A stretch of 64,000 nucleotides of DNA from Holophagae bacterium (GCA_030429565.1 JAUIFE010000019.1:93952-157951); one strand, 5' to 3'; positions 35,885 to 46,011 are shown, counted from the stretch's first letter. The notes: generated by a model not told the origin, from the letters alone. Made by a program: numbers and translations.

Positions 35885-36415
35885 ATGACTCAGCTCGTCT
35901 TAACCCCGCTATTGGTTGTCGGCCTATGCCTGTTGCCGGCTCAACAGTCGCGTCCCAAGGTGTTGTACATCGAGGGGGCATTCCTGTATGTGTTTGGCAA
36001 GTACATTACTTGGCCGGCCGACAGTATTCAGGCCAAAAATCCCCAGTTCGTGATCGGCATTCTCGGCGAGGATCCGTTTGGCCCGATTCTGGAAAAAATG
36101 GTGGCCGGCAAGAAGGTACGCGGTAAAGAGGTCGTCGTCACCACCTATACCCGATTGGCCGACACGCGCAATTGCCACATTCTCTTCGTCGGCGGGATGC
36201 CACAACGCCAATGGAACCGCACCTTTGCCTTTCACCGTGAAACCGCCGTGGTGACTGTCGGCACCGTCTTCGAACAACTCGACGCCGGCTGCATGATCGT
36301 CTTTCGCGTGGAAGGCGACAAAGTCACCTTTGACATTGACCTGGGATTGGCGCGCGACAATCGACTCGACATCAGTTCGAACCTGCTCAAAATTGCCGCC
36401 ACGGTCCGCAAATAA
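35885..36415 (+). CDS. YfiR-like periplasmic protein (DUF4154)
   Basis: This 176-residue secreted protein begins MTQLVLTPLLVVGLCLLP (signal peptide). The mature part matches YfiR/DUF4154: AFLYVFGKYITWPA, IGILGEDPFGPIL, GKEVVVTTYT and CHILFVG. YfiR represses membrane diguanylate cyclases in Pseudomonas; here it may bind the periplasmic domain of the next gene's kinase. It starts 7 bases after the receptor stop and ends 14 bases before the kinase start. A receptor-YfiR-kinase trio is a recurrent arrangement. Confidence 0.85.
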   Translation: MTQLVLTPLLVVGLCLLPAQQSRPKVLYIEGAFLYVFGKYITWPADSIQAKNPQFVIGILGEDPFGPILEKMVAGKKVRGKEVVVTTYTRLADTRNCHILFVGGMPQRQWNRTFAFHRETAVVTVGTVFEQLDAGCMIVFRVEGDKVTFDIDLGLARDNRLDISSNLLKIAATVRK

Positions 36416-36429
36416 CGAGGCGCACCGCC

Positions 36430-39400
36430 ATGATCAAATCCATCCGCATGCAGCTCACCCTTCTCGGCGCCCTGTCTTCGCTGGCGGCGTTGTCCTTGGT
36501 GCTAGGGGTCTTTTGGTTTTACGAATTGAAGAATGTGGCCGCCGACCGCCTTGAGTTGGAGCGGCAGATGGCGCTGATTTCCCATATCGTCGCAACCAAT
36601 ATCGTTTCGGCTTTGCAGTTCAACGACCAACAAACGGCAAGCCAAAGCATTGCCGATGTCGAATCGGATCCGAACCTGTTGATCCTCGCGATTTACGATG
36701 CGGATGGTAGCCTTTTTACGGTTTACCGTGACGAACGTTTGCCGGCGGGTACCGAGCCACCGGCGCGTTACCGAACCGACGAGCCCGAGCCCGATCTCAA
36801 GTTGGATGCGCAGCATTTGGTGCTGGCGCGTGCCATTCAGTTTGACGGCGAAAATGTCGGCTACTTGTGGCTGCTCGCCGACGCGAGTCGTGCGCGCCAA
36901 CGGCTCACCCGTTTTTTGCAAATACTGTTTGGCACCTTGATCGTGTCTTTGTTGTGTTCCGCCTGGATGGCGGCCGTGATGCAGAAACAGATTTCCGCGC
37001 CCATTCTCCACCTCACTGATATCGCCGAACGCACCTTTCAAGCCGACAGCTTTGATTTGCGCGCGACCGTGCCGGGCCATGGCGAAATTCAGGACTTGGT
37101 CGATAAATTCAACCACATGCTGGCGGTCATGCAGCAACGTTCGGCCTTGGATCGGCGCGAACGAGAGACCAAAACCGCGATCAACCGTTTGGGTGATTTG
37201 ACGCGCGGTGAAATTGCTGTTCAAGCCTTGGCGCAACAACTCATTACGTTTCTTTCAAAGCATCTAGATGCGAAGGTTGGCGCCTTTTTTATCGCCAAGC
37301 CGGACGACACGTTGCAGCTTCTCGCCGCTTACGCCTTTCAGACCCGCAAAGGCCTGCACAATCGCTTTGCTTTTGGCGAAGGGTTGGTGGGCCAGGCCGC
37401 CTTGGAAAGAGCGCTGATTCATTTTGAGCAGGTACCCGCCGACTATTTGAAAGTGGTTTCGGGTTTGGGTGAAACCGAACCGAGCAGTATTTTGGTGTGT
37501 CCGCTCGTCTACAACGATGAGGTTAAAGGCGTTCTTGAACTCGGCTTTGTGGCGGGTCCTCTCGAGGAACAAGCCGCTTTTCTCGAGCAGGTCGACGAAA
37601 TGTTGGGCGTGGCGTTGCACGTGGCGGAATCGCGCGAACAACTGGATGTTTTGTTGCGCGAGAGCAAATCGCGCGCTGCCGATTTGGAAGAAACGAATCG
37701 GGTGTTGGAAGAACAAACGCAGGCCTTGCAACTGTCCCAAGCGCAGTTGCGGGAACAGCAGGAAGAATTGCAGGCCGCCAACGAGGAACTCGAAGAAAAA
37801 ACCGAGGTGCTCCAACTGCAAAAGCGGGAAATTCAAACCAAAAACACCGCGTTGGCCGAAGCCGAGCGACAAATTCGCGAAAAAGCGGATCACCTCGAGT
37901 CGGTCAGCCGTTATAAATCGCAGTTCCTCGCCAATATGTCCCACGAGCTGCGCACCCCGTTAAACAGCCTTTTGATTTTGGCCAAGGGTTTGGAGGAAAA
38001 CCGCGAGGGCAACCTCAACGGCGACCAAGTCGAAGAGGCGTCCATTATTTACCAAAGCGGGCTCGACCTGCTTCACCTGATCAACGACATTCTCGACCTC
38101 TCCAAAATTGAGGCGGGTCGCATGGATCTCCATCCGACCCACATCGATATCGCCCTTTTTCTCGATCGTCAGCGGCGCGTGTTCAAACCCTTGGCCGCCG
38201 AAAAAGATTTGGAGCTGATCCTTGCCTGTGACGCCGCCACACCCGAGAGCCTGTTCAGTGACGAGAAGCGTTTGGAGCAGATCATTAAAAATTTGCTGTC
38301 CAATTCGATCAAATTTACCGAGCAGGGGCAAGTCAGTCTGCAGGTTACCAAGGCGGCGCCGCAAAGTGGGTATCCTGCGGATTGGTTGTGTTTCGCCGTC
38401 AGTGATACCGGCATCGGTATTGAGAAAGAGAAACATCAACTCGTTTTTGAAGCCTTCCAACAGGCTGATGGTTCGATGAGCCGTCTTTACGGCGGCACCG
38501 GTTTGGGTCTGGCGATCACCAAAAGCCTGGCGACCTTATTGGGCGGGGACATCACCTTGACCAGTGAGGTGGGTCAAGGCACCACCTTCCGCCTCTTTTT
38601 GCCGCGGGTCTTGCCCGGGGATGGGTCGGCCAAACAGGTGCCCGCCGCGGCGCCGGCGTTGGCGCCCACCAAACGCGCGCAACCGGCATCGCCGCTGCAA
38701 CCGCTACCATCCGGTGCCCAACCGCCCGTCGATCCGGTTGATCAGAACTCCCAACAGCCGGCGCCGTTGTTGCTGATCATTGAAGACGATCCCCAATTTG
38801 CCAAGATCCTAACGCGTATTGCCGCCGAAAAAGAGTTTCGCACCCTGGTCACGCCGAGCGGGGAAGAGGGCTTGCAAGCGGCGATGCAGTACCAACCAAC
38901 CGGCATAATTTTGGATTTGGCGTTACCCGGCATGAACGGTTGGAAGGTCCTCCAATTTCTGAAAACCAACGCATCCACGCGCGCCATTCCGATTCACATT
39001 ATTTCCGCCGAAGAACGATCGACCGAAGCGCTTCATCAAGGTGCGATCGGCTTCTTGCAAAAGCCGGTCACCGCCGAGGCGCTGCAGGAGGTGGTGACCC
39101 GGCTCAAGCAAGTCGCCAATCGCGGCACCAAACACGTGTTGGTGATTGAGGACGATCCCAACACCCAGGCCGGCATCCGTTCGCTGATTAACAGCCAACA
39201 TATTGAATTAACCTTTGTCACGAGTGGAGAGGATGCCATCGCGCGAATGAACCAAAACGACTTTGACTGCATCGTGCTCGACCTCCAGTTGCCAGGCATG
39301 TCTGGTCGCGAGTTTTTGGCTTGGGGTGAACGGGCGCTGGGCGACAGCATGCCGCCCGTCATTGTCTACACCGCCGGTGATTTATCATCGGAAGAAGTGC

Positions 39401-39930
39401 TCGACCTGCGCATGCGTTCCAAGAGCATTGTCATTAAAGGCGCCGGATCGCCGGCACGGTTGCTCGATGAAGTGACGTTATTCTTGCATCAGGTCGAGGA
39501 ACACCTGTCCGAGGAGCAGATCGACCGGTTGCGGCGGCTGCGTCAATCCGACATGGATTTTGAAGGGAAAACGGTCCTGCTGGTCGACGACGATATGCGC
39601 AACCTTTTTGCCTTGTCCAAGGAACTCCAGGCGCGTCACATGACCGTGAAGATGGCTGAGAACGGCCAAGCCGCGTTGGCGACGCTGGCCAAACATCCCG
39701 AAGTCGACTTGGTCTTAATGGATATCATGATGCCGGTGATGGACGGCTTAACTGCGATGCGCGCGATCCGCGAAAATCCGTCGATGCAGCAACTTCCCAT
39801 CATCGCCATGACCGCTAAAGCCATGGCGCAAGATCGCGAAGAGGCGCTTCATCACGGCGCCAACGACTACTTGACGAAACCCCTCGATATGGAAAAACTG
39901 ATGTCCCTGTTGCGGGTTTGGCTCTCCTGA
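36430..39930 (+). CDS. Hybrid histidine kinase with HAMP, GAF and three receiver domains
   Basis: This 1166-residue membrane sensor kinase has: TM1 about 8-28, a periplasmic domain (CHASE8-like) to about 155, TM2 about 160-183, HAMP to about 236, GAF about 255-400, a long coiled coil 405-490, HisKA with H505 in NMSHELRTP, an ATPase domain with FGGTG-type GGTGLGLAITKS, a Pro/Ala linker, then three receivers with phospho-Asp D829, D951 and D1098. The kinase passes phosphate within or to the next proteins. Its stop overlaps the cheR start by one base. Confidence 0.93.
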   Translation: MIKSIRMQLTLLGALSSLAALSLVLGVFWFYELKNVAADRLELERQMALISHIVATNIVSALQFNDQQTASQSIADVESDPNLLILAIYDADGSLFTVYRDERLPAGTEPPARYRTDEPEPDLKLDAQHLVLARAIQFDGENVGYLWLLADASRARQRLTRFLQILFGTLIVSLLCSAWMAAVMQKQISAPILHLTDIAERTFQADSFDLRATVPGHGEIQDLVDKFNHMLAVMQQRSALDRRERETKTAINRLGDLTRGEIAVQALAQQLITFLSKHLDAKVGAFFIAKPDDTLQLLAAYAFQTRKGLHNRFAFGEGLVGQAALERALIHFEQVPADYLKVVSGLGETEPSSILVCPLVYNDEVKGVLELGFVAGPLEEQAAFLEQVDEMLGVALHVAESREQLDVLLRESKSRAADLEETNRVLEEQTQALQLSQAQLREQQEELQAANEELEEKTEVLQLQKREIQTKNTALAEAERQIREKADHLESVSRYKSQFLANMSHELRTPLNSLLILAKGLEENREGNLNGDQVEEASIIYQSGLDLLHLINDILDLSKIEAGRMDLHPTHIDIALFLDRQRRVFKPLAAEKDLELILACDAATPESLFSDEKRLEQIIKNLLSNSIKFTEQGQVSLQVTKAAPQSGYPADWLCFAVSDTGIGIEKEKHQLVFEAFQQADGSMSRLYGGTGLGLAITKSLATLLGGDITLTSEVGQGTTFRLFLPRVLPGDGSAKQVPAAAPALAPTKRAQPASPLQPLPSGAQPPVDPVDQNSQQPAPLLLIIEDDPQFAKILTRIAAEKEFRTLVTPSGEEGLQAAMQYQPTGIILDLALPGMNGWKVLQFLKTNASTRAIPIHIISAEERSTEALHQGAIGFLQKPVTAEALQEVVTRLKQVANRGTKHVLVIEDDPNTQAGIRSLINSQHIELTFVTSGEDAIARMNQNDFDCIVLDLQLPGMSGREFLAWGERALGDSMPPVIVYTAGDLSSEEVLDLRMRSKSIVIKGAGSPARLLDEVTLFLHQVEEHLSEEQIDRLRRLRQSDMDFEGKTVLLVDDDMRNLFALSKELQARHMTVKMAENGQAALATLAKHPEVDLVLMDIMMPVMDGLTAMRAIRENPSMQQLPIIAMTAKAMAQDREEALHHGANDYLTKPLDMEKLMSLLRVWLS

Positions 39931-40772
39931 TGAACAGGATTCCTTCGCTCAATCAGGAGCCATGGCCGGACGACGTCCAAGCCTTGTTGCTGGTGATCCG
40001 CAAGCGCTATGGATACGACTTTTCGGGTTATGCGGCCGCGTCCTTTCATCGACGGCTGGCGCAATTTCAGCAGGAAGAAGGTGTGGCGTGCCTGCGCGAT
40101 TTAATCGAGCCACTTCGTTGCGACGAACAGGTTTTTCAGCGCTTCCTCAGTCGGGTGACCGTGTCGGTAACCGATATGTTTCGCGATCCGGCTTTTTTTG
40201 CGAGCCTGCGCAGCAAAATCATGCCGCGATTGCGTACCTACCCCTTCGTCAAAATTTGGATTGCGGGATGCGCCACCGGTGAGGAGGTATACGCTATCGC
40301 CATCACGCTGTTAGAGGAAGAGCTGCTGGCCCACGCCTACATCTACGCCACGGACTTGAATCCCTCGGTTTTGGAGACGGCCCGCGCCGGGGTTTATCCC
40401 CTCGAACGCCTGAAACGCTTCACCGCCAATTACCGCGAAGCCGGCGGGCGCGCCGCATTCTCCGATTACTTTCACGCCAAATACGGACGCGCGATTATGG
40501 CGCAGACCTTAAAGGACCGCATTGTGTTTGGAAGGCACAATCTCCTACAGGACGCCGGTCTTGGTGAAATGCATCTGATCTTGTGCCGCAACGTGTTGAT
40601 TTATTTTACGCGACCCCTGCAGGATAAAGTTGTCACCATGTTTCACCAAAGTTTGGTCTATCGCGGTTTTTTGTGTTTAGGGCAGCGGGAGAATTTTTAC
40701 GGGGCCCACTTGGAACCTTTTTTTACGCAATTGGGTTCTGATAAAATTTTCTGCAAGCACTCGGGAGCCTGA
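39930..40772 (+). CDS. CheR-type protein methyltransferase
   Basis: This 280-residue SAM-dependent methyltransferase methylates chemoreceptor glutamates. The N-terminal helical domain is about 1-90. The SAM-binding motif WIAGCATGEEVYAIAI and the later LILCRNVLIYFTRPLQ are CheR signatures. The start ATG overlaps the kinase stop (TGATG), and no methyl-accepting receptor is in the window, so it may act on a non-chemotaxis sensor, as CheR/CheB pairs linked to hybrid kinases do. Confidence 0.92.
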   Translation: MNRIPSLNQEPWPDDVQALLLVIRKRYGYDFSGYAAASFHRRLAQFQQEEGVACLRDLIEPLRCDEQVFQRFLSRVTVSVTDMFRDPAFFASLRSKIMPRLRTYPFVKIWIAGCATGEEVYAIAITLLEEELLAHAYIYATDLNPSVLETARAGVYPLERLKRFTANYREAGGRAAFSDYFHAKYGRAIMAQTLKDRIVFGRHNLLQDAGLGEMHLILCRNVLIYFTRPLQDKVVTMFHQSLVYRGFLCLGQRENFYGAHLEPFFTQLGSDKIFCKHSGA

Positions 40773-40773
40773 C

Positions 40774-41352
40774 ATGACTCATTCCTTCCAAGCCATTGCC
40801 ATCGGCGCCTCTGCCGGAGGAACCAAGGCCTTGAGCCATCTGTTGCCCTGTTTTAAACGACCGTTTCCCTGGACCCTGTTTGTCGTGCAACACGTTGCCG
40901 CCGATGTGGCGCCCGATTGGGTTTCTATTTTTCGTCCGCACTGTGAGCTTCCGATCCTGCTGGCCAACCACGGCGAATGGGCCTGTCCCGGCTCGGTCAT
41001 CTTTGCGCCGCCCGACTACCACTTGCTGATCGAGATGGATCGCTCCTTGGCGCTTTCGGTTGGACCACTGCAGAACTATGCGCGCCCTTCGATTGATGTA
41101 TTTTTTACCGCCGCCGCGCGGGTGTTCCGCACGGGGCTAATCGCCGTTTTGTTGACTGGATCCTCTTGTGACGGCGTGCGGGGTTTGCAGGCCGTGAAGG
41201 ATCAGGGCGGTTACGTGGTGGCCCAGGATCCGAGCGACGCCGACTACCCGGCCATGCCGCAAGGTGCCATTAGCGCCGGTTGTGTCGACCGTGTCATTGC
41301 GCTCGCCGCCCTGCCCGACATGTTGGCGCGATTGCTCGAGGCGCGCCCGTGA
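40774..41352 (+). CDS. CheB-type methylesterase lacking a receiver domain
   Basis: This 192-residue CheB catalytic domain has Ser in AIGASAGGTKAL, His in FVVQHVAADVAPDW and Asp in LTGSSCDGVRGLQAV, the catalytic triad. No receiver domain is present, so control by phosphorylation would have to come from another protein. It follows cheR by 1 base, and its stop overlaps the next gene's GTG by 3 bases (GTGA). Confidence 0.92.
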   Translation: MTHSFQAIAIGASAGGTKALSHLLPCFKRPFPWTLFVVQHVAADVAPDWVSIFRPHCELPILLANHGEWACPGSVIFAPPDYHLLIEMDRSLALSVGPLQNYARPSIDVFFTAAARVFRTGLIAVLLTGSSCDGVRGLQAVKDQGGYVVAQDPSDADYPAMPQGAISAGCVDRVIALAALPDMLARLLEARP

Positions 41353-42542
41353 CAGTTAAAGGTAGCCATCCCAAAGTTCTTTTGGTGGACGATTTGGAAG
41401 CCAACCTGCGCGCTTTGCAGACCATTCTCAAGGAACTGCCGCTTGAGATTTACAAGGCCAAATCGGGTTCTGAAGGTTTGCGGATGGTGTTGAACCACGC
41501 CTTTGCCCTGGTCCTTCTCGATGTGCAAATGCCGGAAATGAGTGGTTACGAGATGGCGAGCATTCTGCACCAAAACCCCGCCTATCGCCACATACCCATC
41601 ATTTTTATTACCGCCAACGATCCTACGGAAATCAATAAGTTGAGCGGCTACGCCGTCGGTGCGGTGGATTACCTTTTCAAACCCCTCAACCGGGAAGTAT
41701 TGCTCAGCAAGGTGCAGGTCTTCATTGAGCTCGACCGCAAGCAGCGCAAATTAGAAGAGGAAATGGCGCAACGGCGCTTGATCATGGATGAGCTGCAATC
41801 GCACAAGATGCATTTGGAGGAGTTGGTTGCCCAACGTACCGCCGAATTAGAGCAAAGCAACGCGCGCTTGCGTCAGGAAGTAGCCGATCGAACCAAGGCC
41901 GAGCAGCAAACCAAAATCTCGCTTGAGGCAAACGAGGCGCTGCTGCAAGAGATCCATCACCGTGTCAAAAACAACCTGCAGGTGGTGGCCGGTTTGCTGT
42001 ACCTGCAGTCGACCGAGATTGAGGACCCCGACATGTTGGACATTTTCATCGATAGCAATAACCGCATTCACTCGATGGCCTTAGTTCACGAAACCCTCTA
42101 CCAAACGCATAACTTTGCCCAGGTCGAGTTTGGTGAATACGCTCAAAATCTGGTCAATCTGCTGGTGCAATCCTACCAGCTACCCAATGTCACCGTGAGG
42201 CCGCCGCGTGGGACTGCCACGGTACCTTTGGCCGCCGCCGCACCTTGCGGCCTGATACTCAACGAGTTAATCAGTAACGCCATGAAACACGCGTTCCCCA
42301 ATTCGCGCTCCGGCACCATTGACATTACCGTTGAAACCAATGCGGACGACGGGTCTTTTTCCTTTGTCATTGAGGACGACGGCGTCGGTTTGCCGGCGGG
42401 TTGGGATCCCGCCAATTCACGGTCGCTCGGTGTGCGCCTGGTCAAGCGATTGGTTAGTCAAGTGCGTGGCAGCGTGACTTTTACGTCCAGCCAAGGCACT
42501 TGCGTTACCGTGCGTATTCCGCCTTTTTCCAAGCGTTCCTAA
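41349..42542 (+). CDS. Response regulator-histidine kinase (REC plus HisKA_2)
   Basis: This 397-residue soluble protein has a receiver (about 8-125, phospho-Asp D58 in LVLLDVQMPEM), a coiled coil (about 130-195) and a HisKA_2/HATPase kinase with EIHHRVKNNLQVV (H203/H204). The ATPase box has NELISNAMKHAF and DDGVGLP. GTG 41349 is used as it overlaps the cheB stop. It probably receives phosphate from the hybrid kinase and relays it on. Confidence 0.9.
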   Translation: MTVKGSHPKVLLVDDLEANLRALQTILKELPLEIYKAKSGSEGLRMVLNHAFALVLLDVQMPEMSGYEMASILHQNPAYRHIPIIFITANDPTEINKLSGYAVGAVDYLFKPLNREVLLSKVQVFIELDRKQRKLEEEMAQRRLIMDELQSHKMHLEELVAQRTAELEQSNARLRQEVADRTKAEQQTKISLEANEALLQEIHHRVKNNLQVVAGLLYLQSTEIEDPDMLDIFIDSNNRIHSMALVHETLYQTHNFAQVEFGEYAQNLVNLLVQSYQLPNVTVRPPRGTATVPLAAAAPCGLILNELISNAMKHAFPNSRSGTIDITVETNADDGSFSFVIEDDGVGLPAGWDPANSRSLGVRLVKRLVSQVRGSVTFTSSQGTCVTVRIPPFSKRS

Positions 42543-42902
42543 TGCGAATCCGGGCGAGCCTCGTTTGGTCGGCATGTGACGGACGCGCGGGTTTGCTTTT
42601 GGAACGAGGTTTGGCGGCCGGCGTGCTTGCCTGCACCTGCTGCGTCTCCGCCCCGCCGCCCATGCCGATGATTGCCCCTTTCCCCTTCACCAACAGGGGA
42701 TTGGATCACCATCGCCGGTTTGGCGAGACTCCCGTCTGGGAGCGGTTGGTCTCTAATAAAGGGGCGGGTGTGAGATTGCGATTTAGAAAAAGAAACCACC
42801 CCTTGTGGTAAAATCTGGGTACCCCTTTTAACACCATCACCAGTGATCGACTGACAAGTCCTTACCTACCGCGCGCCGTCCTGCCTTCTTGGGAGGGTTT
42901 CC
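42543..42902 (+). other. Intergenic gap between the kinase operon and the GGDEF-EAL gene
   Basis: No gene is supported in these 360 bases. A small hairpin (ACCAC/GTGGT, 42795-42809) is near the middle-right part and is not followed by a T-run on the plus strand. A promoter for the next gene is likely here but not identified. Confidence 0.45.
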
Positions 42903-44960
42903 ATGAGCACTACCGTTCTCATCGTCGAAGACGAGGCGATTACCGCTATGGCGCTTGAGAATAAGCTGCAGCGTATGGCTTACCAAATCGTCGGGGTCGT
43001 TGATTCAGGTGAGGCCGCCGTTGCCGCCGCACGCGAGCATTTACCGAATTTGATCCTCATGGATATCAACTTGATCGGCGATATGGACGGCATTGAGGCC
43101 GCCGGTCAGATTCGCCGTTTCTTGCAGGTACCGATCATTTACTTGACCGCTTATTCCGGCAATGAGTTTTTAGGTCGTGCCAAACTCACCGAACCCTTTG
43201 GCTACCTCATTAAACCAATTGAATCGAAAACGCTGCATGCAACCATCGAGATGGCCCTGTTTAAAAATGAGATGGAATCCGAATTGGCCAAACGCGAGCA
43301 GTGGCTGCAAAACCTGATGGCCTGTATGGACGACAGTGTCTTTGCGCTCGACGATCAGCGCGAGATTCGCTTTATCAATAATGCCGCCCAGAAGTTGATT
43401 GGCTGTGATCGGGAGATGATGGTTGGTAAGCCGTTCGAAGAGGTGTTGTTGCCTGCGCAAGACAAGGTTCGCCGCACCATTCTGGAGGCCGTTGAAACTG
43501 TTTATCAGAACGGCGCCATTCAACGTTTTGGCGAATTGCTGCCGTTCCTCAATCACAAGGGTCAGGTGCGCATGATCACCCTGAGCATCGCTCCGATCTT
43601 TGATCTGCGCCGCCAAATCCACGGGTTGGTTATCACTGTCCAGGACTTTACGCGTGAGCACGCCTTGTCGCAGCGCATCAGTCATCTCGATCGTCACGAC
43701 CCCTTGACCGACCTCATCAACCGCAAGGGCTTCAGTCAGTACCTCGCCAAAGCGGTGAATCGCGCCAAGCAGAGTCGCTGCCGCCACATTCTCATTTCTT
43801 TAGATCTCGATCAGTTTCGCGTGATTAACGATACCTGTGGCCATCATGCCGGCGACGAACTGCTCAAGCGGTTTGCCCATTTACTGTTGAGCTCTGCTGA
43901 AGAGAGCAGTGTTGTGGCGCGGATCGGCGGCGATGAATTTGCCTTGTTTCTGCCCGATTGCGACTTAGAGCACGGCGAGCGCATGGCCCGACATTTGTTG
44001 GAAATCATTGAATCATTTTCGTTTGAGTGGAACGAGCAGACCTATCGCGTCTCCGCCAGTATGGGCATTATTCGCATTGACGCCGCCACGGTCGACGCCG
44101 CCCAGTGCATGGCTCTCGTCGATGAAGCCTGTTATTTGGCCAAAGCCAAGGGGCGCAATCAAATCTACGTGCTCAAAGCGGGTGAACAGGAAGTGGTCGA
44201 GTTTCACGGACGCATGCAGTGGGTGCAAAAGTGTAACCAAGCCTTGGCCGAGGATCGTTTTCGCCTTTATTTTCAATCGATTGTGCCGTTGGCCGACGAT
44301 CACGATGAAGGTGAACACGGCGAGTTGCTGTTGCGCATGGTGGACCCTGCCGGCAATATTATCCCTCCCAATAACTTCATTCCCGCCGCTGAAACCTTCG
44401 GCATCATGCCGCTGTTGGACAGGTGGGTCCTCCAGAAAGCTTTTCACCTGATCGAACAACGCCTCGCCCGGCAGACCGATTCGCGCCGCAACAGTTACTC
44501 GATTAACCTTTCCGGGTTGTCACTTAACGACTTCGAACAGCTCCGTTTTATCCAATCTTTGTTGGATCAGGCGTCCTTTGATCCTTCCGTGATTTGTTTC
44601 GAAATCACGGAAACCGCCGCCATTGCCAACCTCGCCCACACGATTGCCTTCATCACCAGTCTTAAAGAACGCGGCTGTCGCTTTTCCCTTGATGATTTCG
44701 GCAGCGGTTTTAGCTCGTTTACCTACTTAAAGGCGATGCCGGTTGACTACCTCAAAATTGACGGTTCCTTCGTGCGTTACATGGACACCGATCCGGCTGA
44801 TTACTCTATCGTCCAGGCCATTATCAACGCGGCCCAAGCGCTGAAGAAAAAAACCATTGCCGAGTTTGTGGAGAGCGACGCCATTCATCGTTGCCTCAAG
44901 GAATGCGGTGCTGATTACGGCCAGGGTTACTTTTTCCAAAAGCCTGTGCCTTTTGAATGA
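42903..44960 (+). CDS. REC-PAS-GGDEF-EAL cyclic-di-GMP signalling protein
   Basis: This 685-residue protein has a receiver domain (about 4-118, LILMDINLIGDMDG), a PAS domain (about 135-250), GGDEF (342-346, intact GGDEF in RIGGDEFALFLP) and an EAL domain (about 435-680). The EAL signature is ELLLR (E474), not EALLR, while DDFGSGFSS and KIDGSFV are kept. It likely makes c-di-GMP; phosphodiesterase activity is uncertain. GGGAGGG is upstream of ATG 42903. Confidence 0.93.
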   Translation: MSTTVLIVEDEAITAMALENKLQRMAYQIVGVVDSGEAAVAAAREHLPNLILMDINLIGDMDGIEAAGQIRRFLQVPIIYLTAYSGNEFLGRAKLTEPFGYLIKPIESKTLHATIEMALFKNEMESELAKREQWLQNLMACMDDSVFALDDQREIRFINNAAQKLIGCDREMMVGKPFEEVLLPAQDKVRRTILEAVETVYQNGAIQRFGELLPFLNHKGQVRMITLSIAPIFDLRRQIHGLVITVQDFTREHALSQRISHLDRHDPLTDLINRKGFSQYLAKAVNRAKQSRCRHILISLDLDQFRVINDTCGHHAGDELLKRFAHLLLSSAEESSVVARIGGDEFALFLPDCDLEHGERMARHLLEIIESFSFEWNEQTYRVSASMGIIRIDAATVDAAQCMALVDEACYLAKAKGRNQIYVLKAGEQEVVEFHGRMQWVQKCNQALAEDRFRLYFQSIVPLADDHDEGEHGELLLRMVDPAGNIIPPNNFIPAAETFGIMPLLDRWVLQKAFHLIEQRLARQTDSRRNSYSINLSGLSLNDFEQLRFIQSLLDQASFDPSVICFEITETAAIANLAHTIAFITSLKERGCRFSLDDFGSGFSSFTYLKAMPVDYLKIDGSFVRYMDTDPADYSIVQAIINAAQALKKKTIAEFVESDAIHRCLKECGADYGQGYFFQKPVPFE

Positions 44961-45154
44961 TCGCTTGCCTTGAGCCGCGCCCACCGTTGTTGCGGCCGAC
45001 TTGCGGGGCGATGCCGGTCTGAGTCCTTTCTCGCCCTTGACCGGGGTTAGGTGCGGCGCGGTAGATCCAAAGCTGCGCGTATGGCATGGTCGATCTTTGT
45101 TGCTGTTCCCGTACCTTGACCCATGGGCCGGCAAGCGTCCCGCGAGCGTTGCGG

Positions 45155-45865
45155 CTAGGGTCGCACCGGGCGCACGTCGTCCGGGAAGGGAACATGGCGG
45201 CGTTCGAAGCTTGTGCCGTCCACCATGATCGGCGCGCTGATGCGGTCCATGCGAAAATGGCGAAAATCATCACGCGCTGGATCCCAAGCCACCAAATACC
45301 ACAGCGGCGGCAAGATTAGCATGGCCTGCGGTTCCACTTGTCTGCTGGAAACGGCACCCTTTGCATCGCGGTAGTGGAACCGTAAATGTCGGCGCTGTAG
45401 GAAGGCATTTTCGAAGGTCGGTAGCAAGGCCGCGTCGGGGCTGCCCATCGTCGATAGATCCACTTGGGGCGCCAGCCTTCCAATGTACAAACAGGCCATG
45501 AAACGGCGTAAATCGCGGACCTTGTCGGGCGGCAGCGCGTTCTCAATTTTGGCGAGCCCCGCGTCCGCAAGCGTGGAAAAGGGCAGGCCGCCGCCGGCAC
45601 GTACCGACGCCACACTGATGACGAGGGCAAACACTTCTGCGACCGAGAGCCGCGCCGTGGTTTGCACCGATTGCGGATCTAGTTTTAAACCGCCGCCGCG
45701 TCCTGGCTCAGCATGAATCACGAAACCCTCTTGCCGCAAAGCACTGATGTCTCGCAGCACCGTGCGTTTCGACGCGCCGACTGCTTGCGCCAAAGCCGCA
45801 ATCGTCGTTGCTCCCGTCCGGCGCAAGGTGCGCACGATGTGGTCTTGTCGCCGCCGCGTATTCAT
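45155..45865 (-). CDS. HTH-WYL transcriptional regulator (DeoR-like)
   Basis: This 236-residue protein has an N-terminal helix-turn-helix (LAQAVGASKRTVLRDISALRQ) and a WYL domain, with LPPLWYLVAWD as the signature (about 185-195). WYL proteins sense nucleotide-like or other small ligands. It diverges from the hydrolase gene at 46012 with 146 bases between starts, so it probably controls that gene and itself. Confidence 0.88.
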   Translation of the reverse strand: MNTRRRQDHIVRTLRRTGATTIAALAQAVGASKRTVLRDISALRQEGFVIHAEPGRGGGLKLDPQSVQTTARLSVAEVFALVISVASVRAGGGLPFSTLADAGLAKIENALPPDKVRDLRRFMACLYIGRLAPQVDLSTMGSPDAALLPTFENAFLQRRHLRFHYRDAKGAVSSRQVEPQAMLILPPLWYLVAWDPARDDFRHFRMDRISAPIMVDGTSFERRHVPFPDDVRPVRP

Positions 45866-46011
45866 TCCCCAGCATCCTTTTAATGGTGACAGGATTTGGC
45901 ACCTTTTGATCTTAGGCTAGCGCTGTGCCTTGTTGCAAGGGCGCATCGCGCCGATGACGCGCTGTCCCTAATCCCTGGTGCCGGAAACGCGCCACCCAAA
46001 AAGGAAACAAA

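Noticed and set aside
42795..42809. Hairpin ACCAC/GTGGT before the GGDEF-EAL gene as a terminator
   Set aside because: The stem is only 5 bp and no T-run follows on the plus strand; no minus-strand gene ends there.
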